DNA from: Neorhizobium galegae
Lineage (GTDB): Bacteria > Pseudomonadota > Alphaproteobacteria > Rhizobiales > Rhizobiaceae
NCBI RefSeq assembly: GCF_017877055.1
Contig: NZ_JAGIPG010000004.1
Span: 496,001-560,000 of the forward strand
Length of the DNA: 64,000 nucleotides
Direction: 5' to 3'
Each line of letters starts with the position of its first letter. Positions within the stretch are counted from its first letter, which is position 1. The position numbers and the translations under genes are program-made. The notes below the pieces were generated by a model that saw nothing but the letters and a program-made list of their open reading frames with translations, made no database searches and had not been told where the DNA came from. This document shows, piece after piece, positions 19,075 to 28,056 of the stretch.

Positions 19075-19251
19075 ATGACGGACAAGACGTTGCGAAGCAG
19101 GATTCGCCGCTTTTTTCTTGATCACCTACTGCTGTGGATGCTTCTTGCGATGGTCCTGACTGTCCTTGGGATCATTTTCATCGCGCCGCGAGGTAACATC
19201 TATAATCACATCGACAGCTCGTTTCACTGGCCGGACGCGGAGAGCCGATAG
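19075..19251 (+). CDS. Small single-pass membrane protein
   Basis: The 58-residue protein has a basic N-terminus (MTDKTLRSRIRRFFLDH), one TM helix (about 18-40) and a short polar tail ending HWPDAESR. The ATG at 19075 has a strong GGGAGGTGAAA binding site, which is why it was chosen over the longer frame starting at 18952. It lies divergent from DUF1476 and upstream of the second BON gene. I do not recognise a family. Small membrane proteins of this size often modulate larger complexes, but no partner is evident. Confidence 0.65.
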   Translation: MTDKTLRSRIRRFFLDHLLLWMLLAMVLTVLGIIFIAPRGNIYNHIDSSFHWPDAESR

Positions 19252-19283
19252 CGTCAGCTAAGCAGCGCGATCCCGCAGCCCCG

Positions 19284-19297
19284 TTGACGAGAGTCAA
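19284..19297 (+). promoter_or_regulatory. FNR/FixK box upstream of BON protein (copy 2)
   Basis: TTGACGAGAGTCAA is a full TTGAC-N4-GTCAA palindrome centred about 72 bp before the ATG at 19363. Confidence 0.85.
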
Positions 19298-19362
19298 TGG
19301 CGATCGCGTTTCAGTCCCTGATCATCGCTTTGCTCATGATGAGCGTTAGAAGGAGAAATATC

Positions 19363-20010
19363 ATGGACGATAGTACTCTGCGGCAGAACATCATCGATGA
19401 ACTCGACTTCGAGCCGAGTATCGATGCGGCCAACATCGGCGTTGCGGTCGATGCAGGGGTCGCGACCCTCACCGGTCATGTCCCGACCTATGCTCAAAAG
19501 GCCTCGGTCGAGGCGATTGTGCGGCGAGTGAAGGGCGTGAAAGGCATCGCCGAAGAAATCGAGGTGCGCCCGTTCGGTGCCAACCCGACGGCTGATGACG
19601 AAATCGCCAAGCGTGCCATTAACACGATCAACTGGAACACGGTCATTCCGCGTGACGCCGTCACGGTCCAGGTCCAGAAAGGCTGGGTGACACTGAAGGG
19701 CAAGGTCGAATGGCAATACCAGAAAGAGGCCGCAGCCGATGCCGTGCGCGCCTTGACCGGCGTGATGGGCGTCAGCAACCAGCTTGATGTCACGCCCAAG
19801 GTCTCAATCAACGATGTGAAGAAGCGTATTGAGGACGCCTTGAAGCGGAATGCCGAGGTGGAGGCGCAGAAGATTAAGGTCAACGTCGCCGACGGCCGGG
19901 TGACGCTGGAAGGCCATGTCGATGCATGGTCGGAGCGTCAAGCCGCCGAGCGCGCCGCCTGGGCGGCAGCCGGCGTCCGCTCGGTCGTCGACCATATCCG
20001 GGTATCTTGA
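19363..20010 (+). CDS. Triple BON-domain protein (copy 2)
   Basis: This 215-residue protein is a close paralog of the one at 12551: three BON repeats, no signal peptide, the same N-terminal phrase ELDFEPSIDAANIGVAV and the same C-terminal layout. An AGGAGAAATATC binding site precedes the ATG at 19363. The alcohol dehydrogenase gene begins 56 bp after its stop on the same strand, so the two probably share the FNR-controlled transcript. Cytoplasmic, membrane-associated stress function is inferred from the domain. Confidence 0.92.
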   Translation: MDDSTLRQNIIDELDFEPSIDAANIGVAVDAGVATLTGHVPTYAQKASVEAIVRRVKGVKGIAEEIEVRPFGANPTADDEIAKRAINTINWNTVIPRDAVTVQVQKGWVTLKGKVEWQYQKEAAADAVRALTGVMGVSNQLDVTPKVSINDVKKRIEDALKRNAEVEAQKIKVNVADGRVTLEGHVDAWSERQAAERAAWAAAGVRSVVDHIRVS

Positions 20011-20066
20011 AACGTTGTGCCGCGGGCTGGCGTTGCCGACTCGCGGCACTTTCTTTTGGGGCTCCC

Positions 20067-21050
20067 ATGAAAGCAATGATCCTATACGAAGTTGGAAAGC
20101 CCCTCACGCTCGTCGAACGGTCGAATCCTGTTCCGAAACCGAAGGAGTTGCTCATCCGGGTTGAGGCCTGCGCGGTATGCCGGACGGACCTACATGTCAT
20201 CGACGGAGATCTCAAAAATCCCAAGCTTCCGCTCGTGCTTGGCCACGAGATTGTCGGAATCGTCGAAGCAGTCGGCAAGGGGCAGGCTGCGCCGCGCATC
20301 GGCTCCAGGGTCGGAATTCCTTGGCTCGGTCATACCTGCGGTCATTGTGACTATTGCCGTTTACACGCGGAAAATCTGTGCGATGAACCTTTGTTCACTG
20401 GCTACACGCGGGATGGCGGCTTTGCCACCCATGTCGTCGCCGACAACGATTATGCGTTTGATCTGCCACTGGATGCCGATCCCGTTTCGCTTGCGCCGCT
20501 TCTGTGTGCCGGACTGATCGGCTGGCGCGCGCTGAAAAAAGCAGGATCCGGCAAGCGAATAGGTCTCTATGGCTTCGGTGCGGCTGCCCATATCATCGCC
20601 CAGGTCTGTGTATGGCAGGAAAGACAAGTCTATGCGTTCACGCGGCCCGGAGACCGCCGAGCACAAGCTTTTGCGCTGGATCTCGGCGCAACCTGGGCCG
20701 GCGGTTCAGACGAGGGCCCGCCGGAAAAACTCGATGCGGCCATCATCTTTGCGCCGGTTGGCGATCTTGTCACCTCCGCGCTCCAGGCGGTGCGCAAGGG
20801 CGGAAAGGTCGTTTGTGGAGGCATCCACATGAGTGACATACCGCAGATGCCATATTCGCTGCTTTGGGAAGAAAGGAGTGTTGAATCTGTCGCGAATCTC
20901 ACCAGGCAGGACGCTGAAGAGTTCTTTCCAATCGCAAACGAAGCAAAGGTGACGACTTATACGACCGTGTATCCGCTCGCCGATGCCAACCAGGCGCTGG
21001 CGGATCTGCGCGCGGGGCACTTGAATGGTGCCGCGGTTCTGGTGCCTTAA
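20067..21050 (+). CDS. Zinc-dependent alcohol dehydrogenase (MDR family)
   Basis: The 327-residue enzyme has an N-terminal GroES-like domain and a Rossmann domain. Zinc ligands are visible: C in ACAVCRTDLH, GHEIVGIVE, and the four-cysteine structural site TCGHCDYCRLHAENLC. The nucleotide loop is GLYGFGAAAHI. It belongs to the AdhA-like zinc alcohol dehydrogenases. Under oxygen limitation it could reoxidise NADH with an aldehyde, which fits its place behind the FNR-box BON gene; the substrate is inferred. Confidence 0.88.
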   Translation: MKAMILYEVGKPLTLVERSNPVPKPKELLIRVEACAVCRTDLHVIDGDLKNPKLPLVLGHEIVGIVEAVGKGQAAPRIGSRVGIPWLGHTCGHCDYCRLHAENLCDEPLFTGYTRDGGFATHVVADNDYAFDLPLDADPVSLAPLLCAGLIGWRALKKAGSGKRIGLYGFGAAAHIIAQVCVWQERQVYAFTRPGDRRAQAFALDLGATWAGGSDEGPPEKLDAAIIFAPVGDLVTSALQAVRKGGKVVCGGIHMSDIPQMPYSLLWEERSVESVANLTRQDAEEFFPIANEAKVTTYTTVYPLADANQALADLRAGHLNGAAVLVP

Positions 21051-21145
21051 GAAGGCACCGAATGTCTGGGACCAGAGCCCCAGGTGCTTCCTCCACGAAC
21101 GTGGGGGTACAGCATGAGTTGCTCCGCCAGTCGATATAAATCGGC

Positions 21146-21340
21146 TTACAGCCGTCCATTTGCCATGTCTCTTCCATCGATCGATGCTGGAACGGCGACC
21201 TCCTCCATTGGATTGCTCGGAAGCGGAAGGTCGACTTGCTGAGGAACGGCGACGTGGCGTTCTTCCGCCTCGCGATCGGCGCTTTTCGTGAGAATGAAGC
21301 CGCTAATCTTCGACTTGAGGAAACGGATAAAACTTCTCAT
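21146..21340 (-). CDS. Possible small protein with upstream FNR box
   Basis: A 64-codon frame starts MRSFIRFLKSKISGFILTK with a basic amphipathic N-terminus. It has a GGTGGAG-type binding site just before the ATG at 21340. No family is recognised. The main support is regulatory: an FNR-like box (21426-21439) sits about 92 bp upstream in the right orientation. The rest of the 720-bp gap between the dehydrogenase and the metallo-beta-lactamase gene shows no better candidate. Confidence 0.4.
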   Translation of the reverse strand: MRSFIRFLKSKISGFILTKSADREAEERHVAVPQQVDLPLPSNPMEEVAVPASIDGRDMANGRL

Positions 21341-21425
21341 GATCTCCACCTGATCTTGGGCGACCGCGGAACGAATTGGTCGCGATCGCGCAAACAGAGA
21401 CTGCCAAGACCTTGGGGAGGCGACA

Positions 21426-21439
21426 TTGACACGGCTCAA
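21426..21439 (-). promoter_or_regulatory. FNR-like box in a gene-poor gap
   Basis: Read on the minus strand it is TTGAGCCGTGTCAA, the same TTGAG-N4-RTCAA form as the sites at 2999 and 32861. Its only candidate target is the small frame ending at 21146. Confidence 0.45.
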
Positions 21440-21440
21440 G

Positions 21441-21772
21441 CCGTTGTTCGTCTCTGGAGCAGGGTGCGGCGAGATGACGTCCGGGTAACGGCAGCCGGTC
21501 TTTTCAGCCCGTGTGAACCGGACCCGATGAAATGTCCGATCTGTCTCGTGAGACGGATCGGCGCGCTTTCCCCGGCGGGATTCTTAGAGACCGTATGTCT
21601 CATCTCCGACCGGCATAGCTTCGCGAAAACACGCGACGACTTCGCAGGCCTCAGGGTTGGGACCAGCAACGCCGGACAAGAATCGTGCCGAAAGTGAAGA
21701 GCGTCCTTACCGACGGCACATGTCAAAGCTGATGATGTGGACCGCCGCCGGTGGTGGCCTCGTAGAAACGTC
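21441..21772. other. Gap without a convincing gene
   Basis: About 330 bp precede the metallo-beta-lactamase gene's 3' end. Open frames on both strands are short, overlapping and lack recognisable domains or good start sites. I see nothing else structured in it. Confidence 0.35.
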
Positions 21773-23380
21773 TCAGTTATCTTCGCTGAGCGCCCGCCTC
21801 ATCCTCCTTAAAATGACGTTTCGAGCCTTCACATCGGCTGCTTTGACCAGCGAATCCTGCAGGTCGAGAACCAGTGTCTGAAAATCGTTATGCCAGTCCG
21901 CACGCCCGACCTGTGAAGCGGAAAGCCGGGGCAGTGTCTTATCGGACGATGCAATGACAGCTTCTCGACTGCCGAGCTCGTATGTGACGTCGATGGCGGG
22001 TTGTATTACTGCAACCCCAGGCAGGCTTGCCGAAATGCGCGCTTTCAATCCCGCAATTGCCGGCAGTTCCCCATGCACCAGAAAAATGCCGCGCCGTATC
22101 GGCTTGCGCGCCTCAATCCATACCGCGAGCTCGGGTCCATCGGCATGACCGCTATAGACATCGAGCTTGCGAATGCTTGCCCGAACGGCGATCTCGTCAC
22201 CCTGGATCCGAACGGTCGACGCGCCATCTTCCAAAAAACGGCCCAGCGTTCCATTTGCTTGATAACCAACCAGAAGAACGGTCCCCTCCTGCCGCCACAG
22301 CCAGTTCTTCAGCCGATGACGAATGCGACCGGCTTCGCACATGCCGCTTGCCGCGATAACGATGTGGAAGCCCCTGATGTTGTCGACCGCTTTCGATTGT
22401 TCAGCACTTTCGGTGAACCGGACATTCTTCGCCTCGATTGCGTGCCGCAGGAGATCGCCGTTCTCGAGCTCTCGCGAATGCTTCTTGAACACCTCCGTCG
22501 CCCGTGATGCCAGCGGGGAGTCGATGATGATGGGGCACTGGCTGATCTTTTTCCGATCCATCAACTCGACAAGGTCCGCCAGCAATTCCTGTGTTCGCTC
22601 GACGGCAAATGAGGGGATAAGCAGTGCCCCGTCGGGATGACGAGCCGCAAGGCAGACTTCGTCACGCAACATGTTTCGCCGGTTTTCTTCTGAAGGATCG
22701 TCACGATCGGTGTCTCCGTAAGTGCTTTCGCATATGACGTAATCCCAACCGGATGGTGCTGTCGGGTCGAACTGGAACAGCTTGTGATGAGGACCAATGT
22801 CGCCCGAAAAAAGAACTCGTTGACGGTCTGTGCCTGGACCGATCTCGAGCTCCACGGAGGCTGAGCCGAGGAGATGACCGGCGTTCCAGAATCGGAAACG
22901 GACGCTCGGTGAAATTTCGACCCATTGTTCGAAGGGATGCGCTCTCATCTGCACCAGAGTGGCCATGGCGTCGGCGGCGGTGTAAATCGGTTCGACAGAC
23001 TTTCGGCCGCGACGCTCGTTTCTCCGGTTGAGCTGCTCAACTTCCATTTCCTGAATATGCCCTGAGTCAGGCAGCATCACAGCGCAGAGATCCATCGTTG
23101 CCGGAGTGCAGCAGATGGAACCTGCGAAGCCATCCTTGACAAGTTTCGGGAGGAGGCCGCTGTGATCGATATGGGCATGAGTAAGGATGACGGCATCCAG
23201 CGAGGACGGCTGGAATGGAAACGGCCGGTAGTTCAGCTCCTTCTCGGTCTTCGAGCCCTGAAACATCCCGCAGTCGACAAGGATGCGGTTGGCGCCAACC
23301 TCGAGGAGGAAACATGAGCCGGTAACGGTGCCGGCTGCTCCGTGGAAAGAAATCCTCGGGCTTGGACCTGCGTGTGGCAT
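21773..23380 (-). CDS. Beta-CASP metallo-beta-lactamase-fold hydrolase (RNase-like)
   Basis: The 535-residue protein has the MBL core with HAHIDHSG (HxHxDH), AGHLLGSASVEL and FSGDIG, followed by a beta-CASP domain (SFAVERTQELLADL, IIDSPLA) and an RMMBL-type end (YSGHADGPEL, FLVHGE). Such proteins are predicted exo/endoribonucleases related to CPSF-73. A C-terminal extension of about 80 residues is unassigned. The start MPHAGPSPR at 23380 has AAAAAGGT upstream. It is divergent from usp copy 2 and shares its FNR box, so RNA turnover may be adjusted under the same signal. Confidence 0.88.
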   Translation of the reverse strand: MPHAGPSPRISFHGAAGTVTGSCFLLEVGANRILVDCGMFQGSKTEKELNYRPFPFQPSSLDAVILTHAHIDHSGLLPKLVKDGFAGSICCTPATMDLCAVMLPDSGHIQEMEVEQLNRRNERRGRKSVEPIYTAADAMATLVQMRAHPFEQWVEISPSVRFRFWNAGHLLGSASVELEIGPGTDRQRVLFSGDIGPHHKLFQFDPTAPSGWDYVICESTYGDTDRDDPSEENRRNMLRDEVCLAARHPDGALLIPSFAVERTQELLADLVELMDRKKISQCPIIIDSPLASRATEVFKKHSRELENGDLLRHAIEAKNVRFTESAEQSKAVDNIRGFHIVIAASGMCEAGRIRHRLKNWLWRQEGTVLLVGYQANGTLGRFLEDGASTVRIQGDEIAVRASIRKLDVYSGHADGPELAVWIEARKPIRRGIFLVHGELPAIAGLKARISASLPGVAVIQPAIDVTYELGSREAVIASSDKTLPRLSASQVGRADWHNDFQTLVLDLQDSLVKAADVKARNVILRRMRRALSEDN

Positions 23381-23444
23381 TTGCGGACCTTTTTGGATTA
23401 ATGACTGTCGGAACATTCTATAGCCGCGGTTCGGGAAAGCAGAG

Positions 23445-23458
23445 TTGACAAGAATCAA
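23445..23458. promoter_or_regulatory. FNR/FixK box shared by MBL hydrolase and usp (copy 2)
   Basis: TTGACAAGAATCAA lies centred 61 bp before the usp ATG (23513) and 71 bp before the MBL ATG (23380). One symmetric site could serve both directions. Confidence 0.85.
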
Positions 23459-23512
23459 GGTGAGCGATGGGCAGATCACCTACGTCTCCGTCAATATTGG
23501 GAGGAATGGACG

Positions 23513-24337
23513 ATGAGCTTTTCAACAATCCTAACCGCGGTGAGAAGCGACGCTGGTGACGAGGAAATCCAAGCAGCAGCAAGATTAGCGCGATCTGCGG
23601 TCGCGCATCTTTCCGTTCTGCTGATCTCAATTGCTGCGCCGCCGCCGGTTGGCGCCCATATGGTGACTGTTTCAACGGCCTGGCGGAAGGAACGGCAAGC
23701 CGACCAGGCGAAACTTCGCTTACGTGCTGATGAAGTCGAAAAGCTACTGGCCGACGCGCTGACGCCGCATAACGTCACTGAGTGCTACACAGAGTTGTTC
23801 CACGTCGACAACATCGTCGGCCAAGATGCTCGCTATGCCGACCTGATGGTATTGGGGCCAGGAACCCTGCAAGACCCTGCTCTAAGGAATGCTGTCATCG
23901 ACGGTGCTCTGTTCCACGCAAACCTGCCTGTTTTACTTGTTCCGAACGAGACGATTGCGACGATCGAGCCCGAAAACGTCGTGATCGCGTGGAACGGTTC
24001 GCTTGAGGCAATCCAGGCCGTCAAACGAGGTCGATCATTGCTGAAATCGGCACGTGAAGTCACTATCGCCATCGTCGACCCAGATGCAAATAATCAACAA
24101 TCCGCCCAGGAACTGAGCGCCTATCTTTTGCGATCTCATGTTGATTCCCGGATCGACGTCTTGAGGAGCGACGGTCGCACAACTCATCAGGCTCTGGACG
24201 ATTGCGCGCATGACGTTGGCGCGGATCTGATCATTATGGGCGCCTACGGTCATTCTCGCTTAAGAGAGCTTATCTTTGGAGGCGTGACTCGATCCATGCT
24301 CGGCAATCCCAAACGGCCGATTTTCCTGGCACGATAG
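23513..24337 (+). CDS. Universal stress protein, tandem-domain (copy 2)
   Basis: This 274-residue paralog of the usp at 9876 starts MSFSTILTAVRSD and ends PIFLAR. The C-terminal domain has GAYGHSRLRELIFGGVTRSM, keeping the nucleotide-binding glycines, while the N-terminal domain lacks them. A GGGAGGAATGGACG element precedes the ATG. It is followed by the convergent ppsA gene. The three usp copies differ enough to be old duplicates; heterodimers among them are possible but unproven. Confidence 0.92.
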   Translation: MSFSTILTAVRSDAGDEEIQAAARLARSAVAHLSVLLISIAAPPPVGAHMVTVSTAWRKERQADQAKLRLRADEVEKLLADALTPHNVTECYTELFHVDNIVGQDARYADLMVLGPGTLQDPALRNAVIDGALFHANLPVLLVPNETIATIEPENVVIAWNGSLEAIQAVKRGRSLLKSAREVTIAIVDPDANNQQSAQELSAYLLRSHVDSRIDVLRSDGRTTHQALDDCAHDVGADLIIMGAYGHSRLRELIFGGVTRSMLGNPKRPIFLAR

Positions 24338-24489
24338 CCTGCCTGCGAGGGACAGACGGAAGACGTGCCGCAAAGCCGTTTTGGGGGCAAGCCAGACAGG
24401 CATGCCGGGATAGGCGCCCGCCGTCCCGATCGGCGCAAAATCCATAGGCGGTTATCGCGGGTTTCATCTCTTGCAACTTAGATCCGACC

Positions 24490-26904
24490 TCAACGATCCG
24501 GAGTTACGCCGACCTTCGTCCGCTCTCGCCGCTCGGCTTCGGCCACCTTGCGCTTCACCGCTATAAAACTGTCGGGACTGACGGAAATGCTGTCAATGCC
24601 GCACTCCACCAGGAAACCGGCAAAGTCGGGATGATCGCTCGGCGCCTGTCCGCAGATGCCGATCTTGGCGCCCACCTTACCGGCCTCGGTGATGACGCTG
24701 CGGATCATCCATTTGACGGCCGGATCCTGTTCGTCGAACAGGTCCGCGAGGTCGCCGGCATCGCGGTCGACACCGAGGGTCAACTGCGTCAGGTCGTTGG
24801 AACCGATCGAGAAGCCGTCGAACTGCTGTGCAAATTCCTTCGCAAGGATCACGTTCGACGGAATTTCGCACATGACGTAAATTTCCAATCCGTCCACGCC
24901 ACGCTTCAGGCCGTTCTCCGCCATGACGCTGAGGACCTTTTCAGCTTCGCCGACCGAACGGCAGAACGGGATCATCACCACGACGTTCCGGAACCCGAAC
25001 TCATTGCGCAGCTTGCGGATGGCGCGGCATTCCAGCGCAAAGCCTTCGCGATAGCGTGGCGAATAATAGCGGGACGCGCCGCGGAAGCCGAGCATCGGGT
25101 TCTCCTCCTTCGGCTCGAATTCCGCCCCGCCCAGCAGGCCGGCATATTCGTTGGTCTTGAAGTCGCTCATCCGGATGATGACGGGCTTGGGATGAAACGC
25201 TGCCGCGATGCGGGCAAGGCCGCGCGCCAGATTGTCGACGAAATAGTCCGGTTTGTCGTCATAGCCTTGCGTGAGTGCCGCGATTTCCTTTTTGGCGGCC
25301 TCGTCCTTGAGATTGTCGTAGCGGACAAGCGCCATCGGATGGATGCGGATGGCATTGCTGATGACGAATTCCATGCGTGCGAGCCCGACGCCGTCGGCCG
25401 GCAGGCGCCACCAGCGGAATGCCGCGCCGGGATTTGCGAGGTTCAGCATGATCTGCGTGCGGGTGGCGGGCAGGTCGGCAATGTCGAGCGTCTTTTCTTC
25501 GTATTCCGCCATGCCGTCGTAGATGAAGCCCTTGTCACCTTCGGCGCAGGAAACCGTCACCTCCTGGCCGGTATGAAAAATTTCGGTGGCGCTGCCGGTG
25601 CCGACGACGGCCGGCAGGCCCAGTTCCCGGCTGACGATCGCGGCATGCGAGGTACGCCCTCCGTGATCGGTGACGATGGCGGCCGCACGCTTCATCACGG
25701 GCACCCAGTCCGGATCGGTCGTGGACGTCACCAGCACGGAGCCATCGATGAATTTGTCGATATCCCTGGCCGTCTCGATCAGGCAGACGCGGCCCGAGAC
25801 GATCGCATCGCCGATCGACAGACCCTGCGCCAGTTTCAGGCCTTTCCGCTTGATCGCATAGCTTTTGAAGGAACCTCCCTGGCGTGTCGACTGCACGGTT
25901 TCAGGCCGTGCCTGGACGATAAAAAGCTGGCCGTCTTTTCCATCGCGGGCCCATTCCATGTCCATCGGGCAGCCGTAGTGCTCCTCGATGGCCACGGCCC
26001 AGCGGGCGAGCTGCAGGGTCGCCTCGTCTTCGAGAACGAATGCAGCCCGCTCGACCTTCGAGGTGGGCACGTTGATCGTCGGCGCGGCCCCAGAACCGTA
26101 GATCATCTTCTTGTCCTTCGCGCCGCAGGTCTTGGCGATGATCGGCCGCAGCGAGGTGTCCTGCAGCAGGGGCTTGAAGACCTGATATTCGTCGGGATCT
26201 ATGATGCCCTGCACGACATTTTCGCCCAGCCCCCAAGCGGCGTTGATCAGCACGACCTTGTCGAAGCCGGTCTCGGTGTCGATCGAGAACATGACGCCGG
26301 AGCCGCCGAGGTCGGAGCGCACCATCTGCTGGACGCCGATCGACAGCGCCACCTTCATATGGTCGAAGCCCTTCGTCTGGCGGTAGGAAATAGCCCGGTC
26401 CGTGAATAGCGATGCGTAACAGCGGCGGCAGGCGTCGAGCAGCGCCTTTTCGCCCTTTATATTGAGGAAGGTTTCCTGCTGGCCTGCGAAGCTCGCGTCG
26501 GGGAGATCCTCGGCCGTCGCGCTCGATCGAACCGCGACGGCAACATCGTCGCTCCCGGCACGGCGGGACAGTGCGCCATAGGAGGCGACGATGGCATCCG
26601 CCGTTTCCTTCGGCCAATCGCCATGCAGGAAGAGCTTCCGGATTGCGGCGCCGGTTTCGGCAAGGCTGGCCTTGCCTTCCTGCCAATCGGCGACGAGCGC
26701 TACGATCGACTGTCGCAAGTCATTGGCCTCGAGATAGTTCCAATATGCATCAGCGGTCGTCGCGAAGCCTGCCGGCACGCTGATACCTTTCTGCGACAAG
26801 GTCTGGATCATTTCTCCAAGGGAGGAATTCTTGCCTCCCACCTTCGCGACATCGCTGCGGCGCAGCTCCTCGAACCAGATGACAGCTTGCATAGCATTGC
26901 TCAT
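24490..26904 (-). CDS. ppsA: Phosphoenolpyruvate synthase
   Basis: PEP synthase converts pyruvate and ATP to PEP, AMP and phosphate. The 804-residue protein has the N-terminal ATP-grasp domain (KVGGKNSSLGEM; VRSSATAEDLPDASFAGQQ), the swivelling domain with the catalytic His in TDHGGRTSHAAIVSRELG, and the C-terminal PEP-binding barrel (GIGSNDLTQLTLGVDRD; GICGQAPSD). Length and domain order fit PpsA, not PPDK. The start MSNAMQAVIW at 26904 has AAGGAAAA upstream. It shares an FNR box with the divergent glucokinase-like gene. Gluconeogenic flux or pyruvate disposal under low oxygen is a plausible role. Confidence 0.93.
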   Translation of the reverse strand: MSNAMQAVIWFEELRRSDVAKVGGKNSSLGEMIQTLSQKGISVPAGFATTADAYWNYLEANDLRQSIVALVADWQEGKASLAETGAAIRKLFLHGDWPKETADAIVASYGALSRRAGSDDVAVAVRSSATAEDLPDASFAGQQETFLNIKGEKALLDACRRCYASLFTDRAISYRQTKGFDHMKVALSIGVQQMVRSDLGGSGVMFSIDTETGFDKVVLINAAWGLGENVVQGIIDPDEYQVFKPLLQDTSLRPIIAKTCGAKDKKMIYGSGAAPTINVPTSKVERAAFVLEDEATLQLARWAVAIEEHYGCPMDMEWARDGKDGQLFIVQARPETVQSTRQGGSFKSYAIKRKGLKLAQGLSIGDAIVSGRVCLIETARDIDKFIDGSVLVTSTTDPDWVPVMKRAAAIVTDHGGRTSHAAIVSRELGLPAVVGTGSATEIFHTGQEVTVSCAEGDKGFIYDGMAEYEEKTLDIADLPATRTQIMLNLANPGAAFRWWRLPADGVGLARMEFVISNAIRIHPMALVRYDNLKDEAAKKEIAALTQGYDDKPDYFVDNLARGLARIAAAFHPKPVIIRMSDFKTNEYAGLLGGAEFEPKEENPMLGFRGASRYYSPRYREGFALECRAIRKLRNEFGFRNVVVMIPFCRSVGEAEKVLSVMAENGLKRGVDGLEIYVMCEIPSNVILAKEFAQQFDGFSIGSNDLTQLTLGVDRDAGDLADLFDEQDPAVKWMIRSVITEAGKVGAKIGICGQAPSDHPDFAGFLVECGIDSISVSPDSFIAVKRKVAEAERRERTKVGVTPDR

Positions 26905-26985
26905 CGCATTTTCCTTCGAGATATTGGGATCGGATCTTGGCATATCCGACGATGTCCAAGATTAGCGGGGGAGGCCGCGCGGGCG

Positions 26986-26999
26986 TTGATCCTCGTCAA
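26986..26999. promoter_or_regulatory. FNR/FixK box between ppsA and the glucokinase-like gene
   Basis: TTGATCCTCGTCAA is centred 66 bp before the glucokinase-like ATG (27059) and 88 bp before the ppsA ATG (26904). Confidence 0.82.
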
Positions 27000-27058
27000 G
27001 GTGCATTTGCGGATGGCTGTCAATGTGGAGCGAAGTTGACTTCACAGGGAGGCGTGAC

Positions 27059-28015
27059 ATGTCGATGTCTTCGGCCCGACATGCAGTTGTCGGTGAAATT
27101 GGGTGCCACCATCTGCGTTTTGCCGTCGCTGATGTCGATGAGCTGATGATTGATCATCTCGTTAACTTCAAGACCGAGGATTTTACCTCGGTTCAGCAGG
27201 CACTCTTTTCCTATCTGAAGTCCCTGGGGACGCCCCCTAAGATCGTGAGCCTCGCGATCGCAGGTTCGGTTGAGGGGGATCGAGCCCATATTTTCAATTC
27301 GCCAAGGACGGTCAAGAAACGGGAGCTTCAATCGGCACTTTCACTCGACCGCGTCGAGGTCGCCACCGATGCCGAAGCCATTGCAAAGGTCACGGAACTG
27401 CTGTCCGCTCACGATCTGCACCAGATCGCCGGTGCGATCCAGACCGGGGGTGGCCCGAGAACGGTTGCCATCATCGGGGAGGGGGTTCGGACGGCTGTCG
27501 CCATTCCCGCAGGGCAGCAGAACCTTATCCTGTCGACCAGGGCAGGGGACATGTCTTTCGGTGCCGCGAATGATGAGGACCTTTGGTTCCTGGAGCAGGT
27601 GCATGAGGATATAGGCGACAGGACTGCAGAAAGCCTCTTGGCGGTGGATGGATTGATGGCGCTTTATAACGTAGCGTCGCGGCAAGCAGGCACAGCGCAA
27701 TCCAGTTCGACGGTTCTTGATATATTGAGCGCCGCTTCCGTGCATGGCGATCCTGTCGCGATCGTCGCCTTGGAGCGCTATGCTCTTTGGCTCGCACGCT
27801 TTGCACGCGATGTAGCGCTCGCGACCGGCGCACGGGGCGGTATTTATCTTGCCGGGGATTTGCCTGCAAAGCTCGTGCAGTTTCTGGATGGCGCTGCTTT
27901 CAAGACAATCTTCGAGGCCGCACGAGGTGCATCCCACAGGATGCCCGACGCCCCAGTTTACCTCGTAACGGGCCCGAGTGCTGCGTTGCGGGGGGCTGCA
28001 ATGGCCATCGCCTGA
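27059..28015 (+). CDS. Glucokinase-like protein with altered phosphate loop
   Basis: The 318-residue protein follows the Glk layout of the ASKHA fold, including a C-terminal YLAGDLPAKLV...F...FE...G and a final VTGPSAALRGAAMAIA. In ordinary glucokinases the N-terminal phosphate loop reads GDIGGTN.RFAL; here it is GEIGCHHLRFAV. Loss of the GGTN residues makes kinase activity doubtful, so it may be a regulatory or repurposed homolog. The start MSMSSARHAVVG at 27059 has an AGGGAGG binding site. It is divergent from ppsA with a shared FNR box. Confidence 0.72.
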   Translation: MSMSSARHAVVGEIGCHHLRFAVADVDELMIDHLVNFKTEDFTSVQQALFSYLKSLGTPPKIVSLAIAGSVEGDRAHIFNSPRTVKKRELQSALSLDRVEVATDAEAIAKVTELLSAHDLHQIAGAIQTGGGPRTVAIIGEGVRTAVAIPAGQQNLILSTRAGDMSFGAANDEDLWFLEQVHEDIGDRTAESLLAVDGLMALYNVASRQAGTAQSSSTVLDILSAASVHGDPVAIVALERYALWLARFARDVALATGARGGIYLAGDLPAKLVQFLDGAAFKTIFEAARGASHRMPDAPVYLVTGPSAALRGAAMAIA

Positions 28016-28021
28016 GAGGAC

Positions 28022-28053
28022 GAGCAGGACGGCCAGCCCTGCACGTCTTGCTC
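28022..28053. terminator. Hairpin between convergent glk-like and groEL genes
   Basis: GAGCAGGACG (28022-28031) can pair with CGTCTTGCTC (28044-28053) over ten positions with one G-U pair. It lies in the 41-bp gap between two converging stops. No T-run follows, so a bidirectional terminator is only a suggestion. Confidence 0.35.
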
Positions 28054-28056
28054 TGC

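Noticed and set aside
24631..26409. A 592-codon frame antisense to ppsA
   Set aside because: It is an overlapping shadow produced by GC-rich codon bias; ppsA on the other strand has all the expected motifs.
24490..26904. Annotation as pyruvate phosphate dikinase
   Set aside because: Length (804) and domain order fit PEP synthase; PPDK is about 880 residues with a different N-terminal pattern.
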